Part shown: positions 15,066-22,335 of the stretch, in pieces | How positions within the stretch are numbered: position 1 is the stretch's first letter | Layout of the letters: the number at the start of each line of letters is the position of its first letter | Source: Candidatus Bacteroides merdavium | GTDB taxonomy: Bacteria; Bacteroidota; Bacteroidia; Bacteroidales; Bacteroidaceae | Reading direction: 5' to 3' | DNA length: 42,333 bases | Assembly (NCBI GenBank): GCA_019116805.1 | Contig: DXAV01000090.1 | Span: forward strand, 1 to 42,333 | Made by a program: the position numbers and the translations under genes | Notes under the pieces: generated by a model | What the model was told of the DNA's origin: nothing | Database searches by the model: none | The model's input: the letters and a program-made list of their open reading frames with translations, nothing else

Positions 15066-15620
15066 GTTGCCGGCAAGGGGTTCGATCAACGACGGATGGA
15101 TGGTGGCCATGGCTACGGCGATGACACCCTGGACCTCGATGACCACACGACGGTCGCGAGCACCCTTCACCCGAAGGAAAATACCCTCCTGCCCTTCGAA
15201 CTCACCACCGGTGATACGCACGCGCGTGCCTTTGGAGAGATTCAGCTCTTCGGGGGCAAAATAGAGTAGCTGATCGTCATAACTACCCGCTACGGCAATG
15301 AAGCGGCGCATCTGATCGTCGGGAACAATAATCTTGCGGCCCGTGCGGCGATCGGTGATGTACTGCAAGTAGGTGACCGCGGACTTGAGCTGCTGAAGAC
15401 GGGCCGGCACCGCATGAACAAACAACAGATTGCGGACAACCGGGACCAATTCGCGCATCTTGTGCCCACGACGAACCACCTCCTGGTATTTCATCGGGAC
15501 GAAACATCCCATACCTTCGGATTCCAAAAGCTGCATAGCAGCTTTTTCCCTATGATACGTGGCACGCATGGCATGCCACACGGGCAAGTCTGCAGTACAT
15601 GCCAAAAATGGCTTTTCCAT
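15060..15620 (-). CDS. UpxY-type transcription antiterminator (NusG family)
   Basis: This 186-aa protein has a NusG N-terminal domain (WHAMRATYHREKAAMQLLESEGMGCFVPM at about 15-43, RNLLFVH near 63-69) and a C-terminal KOW domain (GTRVRITGGEFEGQEGIFLRVKGARDRRVVIEV near 130-162). In Bacteroides, UpxY proteins are the first gene of a capsule operon and prevent premature termination in that operon's leader. It lies about 160 bp downstream of a consensus promoter at 15784-15815, which fits that role. The usual partner upxZ, which inhibits UpxY of other loci, is absent: the next gene is the initiating sugar transferase. Confidence 0.9.
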   Translation of the reverse strand: MEKPFLACTADLPVWHAMRATYHREKAAMQLLESEGMGCFVPMKYQEVVRRGHKMRELVPVVRNLLFVHAVPARLQQLKSAVTYLQYITDRRTGRKIIVPDDQMRRFIAVAGSYDDQLLYFAPEELNLSKGTRVRITGGEFEGQEGIFLRVKGARDRRVVIEVQGVIAVAMATIHPSLIEPLAGNH

Positions 15621-15754
15621 CGACGATTTTCAAAATTAAATATTCCCTTGGGGCTTTGGGATACAGATAAAAACCTGAAACCCAATTACTTACAAGTACT
15701 CCAATCAAACTATAACCCATGAAAAGGATACTTGTTTCTCATCTCAGCGACATC

Positions 15755-15770
15755 TTCTGCAAGAGCAGAA
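15755..15770 (-). promoter_or_regulatory. Short stem-loop in the upxY leader
   Basis: TTCTGC and GCAGAA form a 6-bp stem over a four-base loop, just downstream of the predicted upxY transcription start. UpxY-type factors act on leader RNA, so a 5' hairpin is a plausible recruitment or pause site. This rests on position alone. Confidence 0.35.
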
Positions 15771-15783
15771 TTCATTAACGGGG

Positions 15784-15815
15784 CAAAAATAGCCAAAAAG
15801 AATATCATGAACAAA
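15784..15815 (-). promoter_or_regulatory. Promoter of the polysaccharide operon
   Basis: Reading leftward, TTTG (15815-15812), a 20-bp spacer and TATTTTTG (15791-15784) match the Bacteroides -33/-7 consensus. The predicted start near 15778 gives a leader of about 155 nt before upxY. I looked for long inverted repeats flanking this segment, as at invertible capsule promoters, and found none. Confidence 0.72.
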
Positions 15816-15975
15816 TAATAAACTTCTTTTTTTAAACGAAGTGGCCAAACAGAGGGAATTGGCGCAAGTTAGAGACAAAGGAAAAAAATGGAACAGAAAG
15901 AAAAAAAATATGGAATGTAGGGAACCGACAAATTGCCGTTCACAAAAGGAGGCTTTCAATTTTTATACAATAAGT

Positions 15976-16008
15976 CTTGCGGAAATCAACAATAAATGCC
16001 TACCTTTG
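15976..16008 (+). promoter_or_regulatory. prs promoter
   Basis: CTTG at 15976-15979, a 21-bp spacer and TACCTTTG at 16001-16008 match the Bacteroides consensus (TTTG, TAnnTTTG), 40 bp before the prs start codon. The rest of the 427-bp gap (15621-16047) holds the divergent capsule promoter and AT-rich DNA without a gene. Confidence 0.65.
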
Positions 16009-16047
16009 CAGAAGTTTAATAAATAGGTAACATCTATTACAACAACA

Positions 16048-16986
16048 ATGAGCGAAAAAGCACCCTTTCTGGTATTCTCGGGAACAAATTCGAGATACCT
16101 TGCAGAGAAAATCTGCGCAAGCCTGAATTGCCCGCTGGGAAAAATGAACATCACCCACTTTGCCGACGGTGAGTTCGCCGTTTCGTACGAAGAATCCATC
16201 CGCGGAGCAAATGTCTTTGTGGTTCAGTCCACGTTCCCCAACTCGGACAACCTGATGGAACTGTTGCTGATGGTTGACGCCGCCAAGCGTGCATCGGCCA
16301 AGACCATCAACGCTGTAGTGCCCTACTTCGGATGGGCCCGTCAGGACAGAAAAGACAAGCCGCGTGTGTCTATCGGCGCCAAGCTGGTGGCTGACCTGCT
16401 GTCGGTAGCAGGCATTGACCGCCTGATCACTATGGACCTGCACGCAGACCAGATCCAAGGTTTCTTCAACATTCCGGTGGATCACCTGTATGCTTCCGCC
16501 GTGTTCCTGCCCTACATCCAGTCGCTCCAGCTGGAGGACCTGGTGATTGCCACGCCCGACGTGGGCGGCTCGAAGCGTGCCAGCACGTTCTCGAAATATC
16601 TGGGTGTGCCTCTGGTGCTGTGCAACAAGTCGCGCGAGAAGGCCAACGAGGTGGCTTCGATGCAGATTATCGGTGACGTGAAAGACAAGAACGTGGTGCT
16701 TGTGGACGACATTGTGGACACGGCCGGTACCATTACCAAGGCTGCCGACATCATGCTGGCCGCAGGTGCCAAGTCGGTACGTGCCATCGCCAGCCACTGC
16801 GTGATGTCTGACCCGGCTTCGTTCCGCGTGCAGGAATCGGGCCTGACGGAAATGGTGTTCACCGACAGCATCCCCTACTCCAAGAAATGCGCCAAGGTGA
16901 AACAGCTCAGCATTGCCGACATGTTTGCCGAAACCATCAAGCGCGTGGTGAACAACGAGTCTATCAGCTCGCAATACCTGATCTAA
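16048..16986 (+). CDS. prs: Ribose-phosphate pyrophosphokinase
   Basis: This 312-aa cytoplasmic enzyme makes PRPP from ribose-5-phosphate and ATP for nucleotide, histidine and tryptophan synthesis. Family signatures are LVFSGTNSRYLAEKIC at the N-terminus, YFGWARQDRKDKPR near 92-105, the DLHADQIQGFF metal and substrate segment near 131-141, and the PRPP-binding loop VLVDDIVDTAGTI near 216-228. Length is typical. It has its own promoter and a strong hairpin after it. Codon use is GC-rich, like other highly expressed genes here. Confidence 0.97.
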   Translation: MSEKAPFLVFSGTNSRYLAEKICASLNCPLGKMNITHFADGEFAVSYEESIRGANVFVVQSTFPNSDNLMELLLMVDAAKRASAKTINAVVPYFGWARQDRKDKPRVSIGAKLVADLLSVAGIDRLITMDLHADQIQGFFNIPVDHLYASAVFLPYIQSLQLEDLVIATPDVGGSKRASTFSKYLGVPLVLCNKSREKANEVASMQIIGDVKDKNVVLVDDIVDTAGTITKAADIMLAAGAKSVRAIASHCVMSDPASFRVQESGLTEMVFTDSIPYSKKCAKVKQLSIADMFAETIKRVVNNESISSQYLI

Positions 16987-17011
16987 AAGGACAATACTTT
17001 ATCGCATAAGA

Positions 17012-17049
17012 AAGAGGCCGTATCAAACGCAGGTTTGATACGGCCTCTT
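17012..17049. terminator. Strong hairpin terminator after prs
   Basis: A perfect 17-bp stem (17012-17028 with 17033-17049) closes a 4-base loop 26 bp after the prs stop. The following sequence has only a short T-rich stretch. It lies between convergent genes and may end transcription from both sides. Confidence 0.75.
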
Positions 17050-17084
17050 GATTTATCCTAATATATTTGCAATTTGATTACTCA

Positions 17085-17354
17085 CTATTTCCCATAATGA
17101 TACCTCATCGAAAGGACAAACACCGTAATCAATTCGTCATCCACCCTGTATATGATGCGATGCTCCGAATTTATCCTTCTTGACCAGTACCCGGAAAGCT
17201 CATATTTCAAGGCTTCAGGCTTCCCCAATCCTGTGTACGGATGTTCACATATGTCCATAAGCAGCGCGCTTATCTTGTTCATGATAGACTTGTTTCCCGT
17301 ACGCTTCCAATATTCCCTGTCTTTTTCAGCCTGCTCCAGAAGAATTATTTCCAT
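17085..17354 (-). CDS. Toxin of YoeB/Txe (RelE-superfamily) type
   Basis: This 89-aa protein matches the YoeB/Txe family of ribosome-dependent mRNA endonucleases: LLEQAEKDREYWKRTGNKSIMNKI at the N-terminus, the GLGKPEALKYELSGYWSRRINSEHRIIYRV core, and the C-terminal catalytic segment SMRYHYGK (His-Tyr at 86-87). Arg and Glu residues of the central core would complete the active site. It overlaps the 3' end of the upstream antitoxin gene by 10 nt, the usual antitoxin-first order. The pair sits alone between prs and a tRNA operon. Confidence 0.92.
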   Translation of the reverse strand: MEIILLEQAEKDREYWKRTGNKSIMNKISALLMDICEHPYTGLGKPEALKYELSGYWSRRINSEHRIIYRVDDELITVFVLSMRYHYGK

Positions 17355-17605
17355 AACTCGTCAATGCTTATGCGAGTCCCCTTCCCTTGCTTGATTTCGT
17401 TCTCTCCGTTACGTATGGCCTCCATCATGGCGGGTGACTTCATGATATATTCCGTTTCCTTGATGGCATTGTATTCATCAAGTGAAATCACCACTACGCT
17501 TTCGTTTCCTGCACGATGCACAAGCAACGGTTCGTTGTCGTTTACCACGCCGTCAAGATAATGCTTGAGATTACTTCTCAATTCTGAATAATTTGCCGTT
17601 CTCAT
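17345..17605 (-). CDS. Antitoxin of YefM/Phd type
   Basis: This 86-aa protein begins MRTANYSELRSNLKHYLDGVVND, the standard Phd/YefM DNA-binding N-terminus, followed by EPLLVHRAGNESVVVISLDEYNAIKETEYI. The acidic C-terminal half should wrap the toxin. The ATG at 17605 is preferred over 17629 because family similarity begins there. A consensus promoter lies 27 bp upstream, and the complex probably represses it, as in related modules. Confidence 0.93.
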   Translation of the reverse strand: MRTANYSELRSNLKHYLDGVVNDNEPLLVHRAGNESVVVISLDEYNAIKETEYIMKSPAMMEAIRNGENEIKQGKGTRISIDELWK

Positions 17606-17631
17606 AGATTTGTCTCTTTTGAATTCCAAGA

Positions 17632-17663
17632 CAAAGATACGTACTTATTTTTGTACTTACAAA
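17632..17663 (-). promoter_or_regulatory. Toxin-antitoxin promoter
   Basis: Leftward TTTG (17663-17660), a 20-bp spacer and TATCTTTG (17639-17632) match the Bacteroides consensus. The nearby GTACTTATTTTTGTACTTAC carries two GTACTT half-sites that could be operator elements. Confidence 0.7.
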
Positions 17664-17733
17664 TGTTACGGGAACTATTTTCACCTCTTTATCCCCCCCT
17701 GACCGGAACTACCTTATCTAATTAAATGGGTAT

Positions 17734-17766
17734 AAAAAAAGCAGTCACATAACATTGTGACTGCTT
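17734..17766 (-). terminator. Intrinsic terminator of the tRNA operon
   Basis: A 10-bp stem (17757-17766 with 17739-17748) over an 8-base loop is followed, in leftward reading, by seven T residues. It lies 12 bp after tRNA-Pro. Confidence 0.85.
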
Positions 17767-17778
17767 GATTTCTTGCTG

Positions 17779-17853
17779 TCGGGGTAGCGGGATTCGAACC
17801 CACGACCCCCTGCTCCCAAAGCAGGTGCGCTAACCGGACTGCGCTACACCCCG
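17779..17853 (-). tRNA. tRNA-Pro (anticodon TGG)
   Basis: A 75-nt cloverleaf is readable. The acceptor stem CGGGGTG pairs with TACCCCG, the D arm is present, the anticodon loop is TTTGGGA within CCTGC..GCAGG, and the T arm has GGTTCGAAT. The discriminator is A and CCA is not encoded. It is the second gene of a two-tRNA transcript. Confidence 0.95.
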
Positions 17854-17893
17854 AATACCTTTCCGAAGAAAGGCTTTTTCTGCTTCAGCTTGA

Positions 17894-17969
17894 TGGTACA
17901 CCCTCAGGGATTCGAACCCTGGACCCACTGATTAAGAGTCAGTTGCTCTACCAACTGAGCTAAGAGTGC
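17894..17969 (-). tRNA. tRNA-Lys (anticodon CTT)
   Basis: A 76-nt gene includes an encoded CCA. The acceptor GCACTCT pairs with AGGGTGT (with G-T wobbles). The D arm is AGCTCAGTTGGTAGAGC, the anticodon stem-loop is ACTGA-CTCTTAA-TCAGT, and the T arm is CAGGGTTCGAATCCCTG. It lies 40 bp upstream of tRNA-Pro. Confidence 0.95.
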
Positions 17970-17991
17970 TTCTGGTTTTCGTTTGCGGGTG

Positions 17992-18022
17992 CAAAGGTAG
18001 TTCTTTTATCCGAACCTACAAA
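17992..18022 (-). promoter_or_regulatory. tRNA operon promoter
   Basis: Leftward TTTG (18022-18019), a 19-bp spacer and TACCTTTG (17999-17992) match the Bacteroides consensus, 22 bp before tRNA-Lys. Confidence 0.75.
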
Positions 18023-18058
18023 TAAAAAAGCTGTTTTTTTCGATGAAAGCGGCATTTT

Positions 18059-18862
18059 TTATTCAAATTCATAGAGCTCGGAGGGCGTGGTACGCTTCAA
18101 GGCGCACAACTGGAGGTCGCGACCCACCACAATCCCACGGTCATGCAGCTTCAGCTCGACGGTCTTGTAAGCCAATTCGGGATGATTGTTGTCCTTGCTG
18201 AGATGGCACAACCAGACATAGCGCAAACGGTCGGTAAAATGGTCGGCCAGGAATTGCGCGGTAACCGCGTTACTCAGATGCCCCGTGCGGCTCTTGATAC
18301 GTTCTTTCAGATAAGGAGCATAAGGCCCCATCTGTAGCATCTCGTCGTCGTAGTTGGCCTCCAGCACCAGGTAGTTGGCCCGACAGATGTATTCGGCGGC
18401 CACGGGAGTGATTTCGCCCAAGTCGGTCAAGAAAGCAAAATTCTTGTCACCGGCAGTAATGAAATACCCCACATTGTCGGTGCCGTCATGGGGCACTTCG
18501 AAGGACTCGATACGGAAGTCTTCCAACTGCATAGGGGTCTGCTTCTCCAGGAAACGGGCGGAGGTGTGCAGCTTTTCCGTCATGCAATAGCTCCGGCCGA
18601 TGCCCTCGTGGATGCGGGCCGTGGTATATATGGGGATGTTCAGTTTCTCACCCAAACCTCCCAACGCCTTGATGTGATCGGCATGGTCGTGGGTGACAAA
18701 CACCGCACGGATGGTCTCCATACCGATGCCGTGTTCCTTCAGAACCTTCCGGATGGTCCGGGCGGCAATACCCGCGTCTATCAATATGCCATAGTTTTCG
18801 GTGCCCAGATAGTAGCAATTGCCACTGCTGCCACTGGCCAGGCTTATAAATCGTACTTTCAT
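18059..18862 (-). CDS. MBL-fold metallohydrolase (YycJ/WalJ-like)
   Basis: This 267-aa metallo-beta-lactamase-fold protein has the N-terminal SLASGSSGNCYYLG, the metal-binding THDHADH motif (H58, H60, D62, H63), a further VPHDG histidine, and TDLGEITP with the acidic ligand. The SGSSGNC start and overall length match the YycJ/WalJ group of Firmicutes and Bacteroidetes, thought to be nucleases linked to DNA replication or repair. A TATATTTG -7 element lies upstream at 18928-18921, without a clear -33. It stands as a single gene after the tRNA operon. Confidence 0.9.
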   Translation of the reverse strand: MKVRFISLASGSSGNCYYLGTENYGILIDAGIAARTIRKVLKEHGIGMETIRAVFVTHDHADHIKALGGLGEKLNIPIYTTARIHEGIGRSYCMTEKLHTSARFLEKQTPMQLEDFRIESFEVPHDGTDNVGYFITAGDKNFAFLTDLGEITPVAAEYICRANYLVLEANYDDEMLQMGPYAPYLKERIKSRTGHLSNAVTAQFLADHFTDRLRYVWLCHLSKDNNHPELAYKTVELKLHDRGIVVGRDLQLCALKRTTPSELYEFE

Positions 18863-18982
18863 ACAGGTTCAATACATTTTCCGTTTCAACAAAATAGCGC
18901 ACTTTTACGCAAAAGTGGCGCAAATATACGGAAAAAAGAAAATATTTTCTTCCCATCTGAGAGCATTTTACATATAAAAGTA

Positions 18983-18990
18983 TATATTTG
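18983..18990 (+). promoter_or_regulatory. Candidate -7 element for the DUF3332 gene
   Basis: TATATTTG matches TAnnTTTG, 52 bp upstream of the start codon. No good TTTG is seen at the expected upstream distance. Confidence 0.5.
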
Positions 18991-19042
18991 CACAACAAAG
19001 TGAGCAAAATCTTTTTTAATTTAAACATGAAGGAGATAGATT

Positions 19043-19600
19043 ATGAAGAAATTTAATTTGAAAATGGCAGCTACCGTTATGATTTGCGGTGCTTTCCTGT
19101 TCAGCTCGTGCATCGGTTCATTCAGCCTGCACAACAAGTTGGTCAGCTGGAATCAAGGTATCAGCAACAAGTTCGTGAACGAACTGGTTTTCCTGGCCTT
19201 CAACATCATCCCCATATATGGAGTCTGCTACCTGGCTGATATCGTGGTCATCAACTCCATCGAATTCTGGAGCGGAAGCAATCCGATGGCAAGCATCGGC
19301 GACGTAAAGAAGGTGAAGGGAGAAAACGGGAATTACCTGGTAGAAACGCTGGAGAACGGTTATTCCATCACGAAGGAAGGTGAAGAAACCGCTTCGATGG
19401 AACTGATCTACGACAAGAGCCAGAACTCATGGAACGTGGTGGCTGACGGCGTAAGCACGGAACTGGTGCGCCTGAACAACGACGGAACGGCACAGATGAC
19501 CCTGCCCAACGGTGAGGACCTGACCGTGACACTGGACGCACAGGGCGTAGCCACTGCCCAGCAGGCAGCGATGGTAAACACGTATTATGCTTTCAACTAA
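19043..19600 (+). CDS. DUF3332 lipoprotein
   Basis: This 185-aa protein starts with a lipoprotein signal, MKKFNLKMAATVMICGAFLFSSC, with the lipid-attachment cysteine at about 23. Next come SFSLHNKLVSWNQGISNKFVNELVFLAFNIIPIYGVCYLADIVVINSIEFWSGSNP, which is characteristic of DUF3332, including one hydrophobic stretch at about 45-65. The rest is a beta-rich domain. The function of the family is unknown. A single-gene transcript is likely, with a promoter element upstream and an intrinsic terminator after it. Confidence 0.9.
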   Translation: MKKFNLKMAATVMICGAFLFSSCIGSFSLHNKLVSWNQGISNKFVNELVFLAFNIIPIYGVCYLADIVVINSIEFWSGSNPMASIGDVKKVKGENGNYLVETLENGYSITKEGEETASMELIYDKSQNSWNVVADGVSTELVRLNNDGTAQMTLPNGEDLTVTLDAQGVATAQQAAMVNTYYAFN

Positions 19601-19637
19601 AATAAACAGGTGTCTTTTTGCTTATAATTTTAAGATT

Positions 19638-19683
19638 GGAAGGGAGGAATATGCCGGGAGGCATCGACCTCCCTTCCTTTTTT
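19638..19683 (+). terminator. Intrinsic terminator after the DUF3332 gene
   Basis: GGAAGGGAGG (19638-19647) pairs with 19668-19677, and an inner ATGCC/GGCAT stem extends the hairpin. Six T residues follow directly. Confidence 0.92.
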
Positions 19684-19729
19684 GTGTCCAGCCCTTCCAA
19701 GGGGGACTGCCTTCCTCTCTTCCATCGGG

Positions 19730-22045
19730 TCAGAAAGGATATCCCACGGCAAAATGGAAGGCAAAGTCACGGCTGAAGTCGGGATTGATAATAGGATAGC
19801 GGTCGCGTCCGCTTTCGTAAACGGGATTGATGGCCTTCATACCCCCATCGAAACGAAGGACAAAGAAATCGAGATCCAGGCGGATGCCCAGTCCGTAGGC
19901 CACGGCAATCTGCTTGTAGAAGGTGTTGAACTTGAACTGGCCGCCCGGCTGGCTTTCATAATCGCGCAAAGTCCAAATGTTTCCTGCATCGATAAACACG
20001 GCTCCACGAAGCTTCCAGAAAAGCCGTGTGCGGTATTCCACACTGGCATCGAGCTTGATGTCGCCCGACTGGTTGAGGAAGTTGTTCTTGTCGCCCGCAT
20101 AGGAACCGGGACCCAGCTCGCGAACCGACCAGCCACGCACACTGTTGGCACCACCGGAGAAATAGCGTTTTTCGAAGGGAACCACACTGGCATTGCCATA
20201 GGGCACAGCAATGCCACCACCCACATGAAAGGCCAATGAATTCCGGCTGTCTATCACAATATTTTTCGCATAATCGATATCCGCTTTGACATATTGGGCA
20301 AAAGGTATGTTGAGCAGGGTATATTCGCCTGCATCGTTCTTCTTCATGCCGGTCAGCTTGGCCAACCCGTAGAGCACGGAACCAGCCGACTCCACATTGA
20401 CACGTACCGAATAGGAATTGCCCAACAGGGCATTGTTCATCAAAGCCTGTCCGGCACTGTTGTAGGTGTAGGTATAGCCTGAGCGGACAATGAAACGGTC
20501 TTCGTAGTTGTAGGCCAGGATGTAGTTCTGCTCCTTGTCAAGATAGATTTCACGGAACGTGGGATCGATCCAAGGCATGTAAAGGTAGTTGATGTCCAAC
20601 AGATCGATGCGATGCTGGGAACGCTGCCGCTGCAAACCCCAGCGATAGCTCCAACTGCCCGAAGCCACAATACGGGTGAACTCGGGACGCATCTGATAGT
20701 TGTACTGCAAACCGAACTCGGTGGTGGCCCTGATCTTACGCCGGAAATCACGGGTCAGGAAAGGGAACATGAAACGGGGGAAGTTGATGGTGGCCTCGGC
20801 ACCCAACTCGGTATAATTCTCCTGCCCGTAACCACTCTTCAGCGGAGAGATGGCCTCGTAGGCACCACGGAAACGGAGCATCAATGCCTCGGACCCCTTG
20901 AACAGATTGCGGTGCTGGAAAGAAACGGCAGCAGCCGCACCCAGGTCGCCGGCCGAGTTGGTACCCTCCAGCTCAAAGGATACAGACTGATGCTTGCTCT
21001 TGGTCAGCATGACGTAGGCACTCAGGCTGGTGCTGTCTTCATGATTTTCGAAAAAGCGGATATTGGTATATTTCAAGGCTTGCAGCCGTCCGAAACTGGA
21101 ATAGGTGCGCTGCACCTTGCGCTCGTCGTAGAGGTCGCCCGGCATGAGATGGAGGTTGTTTTCGAGCACCTGCGGACGCAAGTAGAGCTTGTCCTTGTAA
21201 TAGATGGAAAGCCCGTGGTAGCGAATGGAATCGTTGACGTCGATACTGCTCAGAGAAAAAGACTGGAGTACGTTGTAGTCGGCTACAAAACCCACCTTGT
21301 CCACCGTATATTGACGATGTTCGCGTGCCTCCTCTCCTGTCCGCTGCCTGTATGGCAGCAGGTGGAGGGTGAGATCTACGAGATAAGTGTTGCGCACCGT
21401 GTCGGCCGTATAGGACAGAAAATCCTTGTTGAACTTATAGTAACCGTTACTAAGCAGATGGTCCGTGATACGCTGGCGTTCGGCATCGAGCACATTCACA
21501 TCGAAGCGCATTCCTTCGGACAGACGGGTGCCAGCAGAATCGAGCTGCATGAGGTTGCGGATACGTTCATCGGGGATGTCGTAACGGATGCTACGCACGA
21601 TATAGGGCTTGCCGGTGGTCACCTTATAGACAAGCCGCATCTTTTTTTTCTTCTTTACATAGCGCAGAGGTTCGACAGTGGCACCCATATAGCCCATGTT
21701 CTGCACAGCCTTGGTCATCTCCTCACAGGTGCGGGCCGTCTCCTCCTCCCGATAGATGACAGGAGCATCGCCCATCTTACGCAACACACGGTTGATCCAG
21801 CGGGTAGAGTCCGGACCCGACCAGTTATAGACATACAACTGGGTCTTGAACAGGCTGAACCATTTGGCATTGGCATTCTGGCGCACATACATGGAAAGAT
21901 TGGAGGGTTTCACCTCCTTGTTGTCCGTCCGTATGCGCACGTCGTCCAGCAGATAGGAACCGTCGGGCACGTACTTGGTGGACGAGCAAGAGACCGACAG
22001 CAGCAGGACAAGAATGTATATCGTACAATAAAAGCCTTTCTTCAT
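19730..22045 (-). CDS. tamL: TamL-type BamA-family outer membrane lipoprotein
   Basis: This 771-aa protein is called from MKKGFYCTIYILVLLLSVSC, a lipoprotein signal with the cysteine at residue 20; an upstream in-frame ATG at 22099 would spoil the signal peptide and overlap the promoter. POTRA-like repeats occupy roughly residues 30-330, and a 16-strand surface-antigen barrel of the Omp85 family fills the C-terminal half. The barrel includes the RYFSGGANSVRGW loop (VRGW-type motif near 650) and the closing aromatic-rich strand FHFAVGYPF. TamL replaces TamA in Bacteroidetes and works with TamB in outer membrane assembly or lipid transport. It is a lone gene behind a tandemly repeated promoter region. 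Confidence 0.9.
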   Translation of the reverse strand: MKKGFYCTIYILVLLLSVSCSSTKYVPDGSYLLDDVRIRTDNKEVKPSNLSMYVRQNANAKWFSLFKTQLYVYNWSGPDSTRWINRVLRKMGDAPVIYREEETARTCEEMTKAVQNMGYMGATVEPLRYVKKKKKMRLVYKVTTGKPYIVRSIRYDIPDERIRNLMQLDSAGTRLSEGMRFDVNVLDAERQRITDHLLSNGYYKFNKDFLSYTADTVRNTYLVDLTLHLLPYRQRTGEEAREHRQYTVDKVGFVADYNVLQSFSLSSIDVNDSIRYHGLSIYYKDKLYLRPQVLENNLHLMPGDLYDERKVQRTYSSFGRLQALKYTNIRFFENHEDSTSLSAYVMLTKSKHQSVSFELEGTNSAGDLGAAAAVSFQHRNLFKGSEALMLRFRGAYEAISPLKSGYGQENYTELGAEATINFPRFMFPFLTRDFRRKIRATTEFGLQYNYQMRPEFTRIVASGSWSYRWGLQRQRSQHRIDLLDINYLYMPWIDPTFREIYLDKEQNYILAYNYEDRFIVRSGYTYTYNSAGQALMNNALLGNSYSVRVNVESAGSVLYGLAKLTGMKKNDAGEYTLLNIPFAQYVKADIDYAKNIVIDSRNSLAFHVGGGIAVPYGNASVVPFEKRYFSGGANSVRGWSVRELGPGSYAGDKNNFLNQSGDIKLDASVEYRTRLFWKLRGAVFIDAGNIWTLRDYESQPGGQFKFNTFYKQIAVAYGLGIRLDLDFFVLRFDGGMKAINPVYESGRDRYPIINPDFSRDFAFHFAVGYPF

Positions 22046-22069
22046 ACCGGACAGACACATAAACTGCGA

Positions 22070-22100
22070 CAAAGATAGTGAAAGGTGAGTGGAGAACAAA
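22070..22100 (-). promoter_or_regulatory. tamL promoter, proximal copy
   Basis: Leftward TTTG (22100-22097), a 19-bp spacer and TATCTTTG (22077-22070) match the consensus, 24 bp upstream of the tamL start. A second intact copy lies at 22238-22268 in a tandem repeat, and a third with one extra base in the -7 element near 22153. Confidence 0.7.
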
Positions 22101-22286
22101 ATATTGAAACTTGTTTCAGATATTTTTTATCCCGAACCGCATCCTATCTTATCAAAAGATAGTGAAAGGTGAGAGGAGAACAAAATATTGAAACTTGTTT
22201 CGGATATTTTTTATCCCGAACCGCATCCTAGCTTATTCAAAGATAGTGAAAGATGTGGGGAGAACAAAATAAAAACTTGTTTTTGA
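22071..22286. repeat. 84-bp tandem repeat carrying the tamL promoter (2.6 copies)
   Basis: Unit 1 (22071-22154) and unit 2 (22155-22238) are nearly identical 84-mers that begin AAAGATAGTGAAAGGTGAG. A partial third copy starts at 22239. Each unit also contains the small palindromic word GAAACTTGTTTC (GAAAAC-like and degraded in copy 3). Confidence 0.92.
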
Positions 22287-22313
22287 TTATCTGAAAATAA
22301 TGACGTACTTTTG
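22282..22313 (+). promoter_or_regulatory. RNA methyltransferase promoter
   Basis: TTTG at 22282-22285, a 20-bp spacer and TACTTTTG at 22306-22313 match the consensus. This placement rules out translation from the ATG at 22300 and supports the start at 22336. Confidence 0.72.
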
Positions 22314-22335
22314 CGGAAAAGATAACGGAACCCGT

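Noticed and set aside
15744..15959. 71-codon minus-strand frame upstream of upxY
   Set aside because: It overlaps the capsule promoter, is Phe- and Cys-rich low-quality sequence, and has no family resemblance.
15621..16047. Invertible capsule promoter
   Set aside because: A consensus promoter is present, but I found no pair of long inverted repeats around it and no invertase gene in the window.
16000..16974. 324-codon open frame antisense to prs
   Set aside because: prs is unmistakable on the plus strand, and the antisense frame has no family features.
20612..22078. 488-codon open frame antisense to tamL
   Set aside because: The sense frame has a lipoprotein signal, POTRA-like region and Omp85 barrel. 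The antisense product matches nothing I know.
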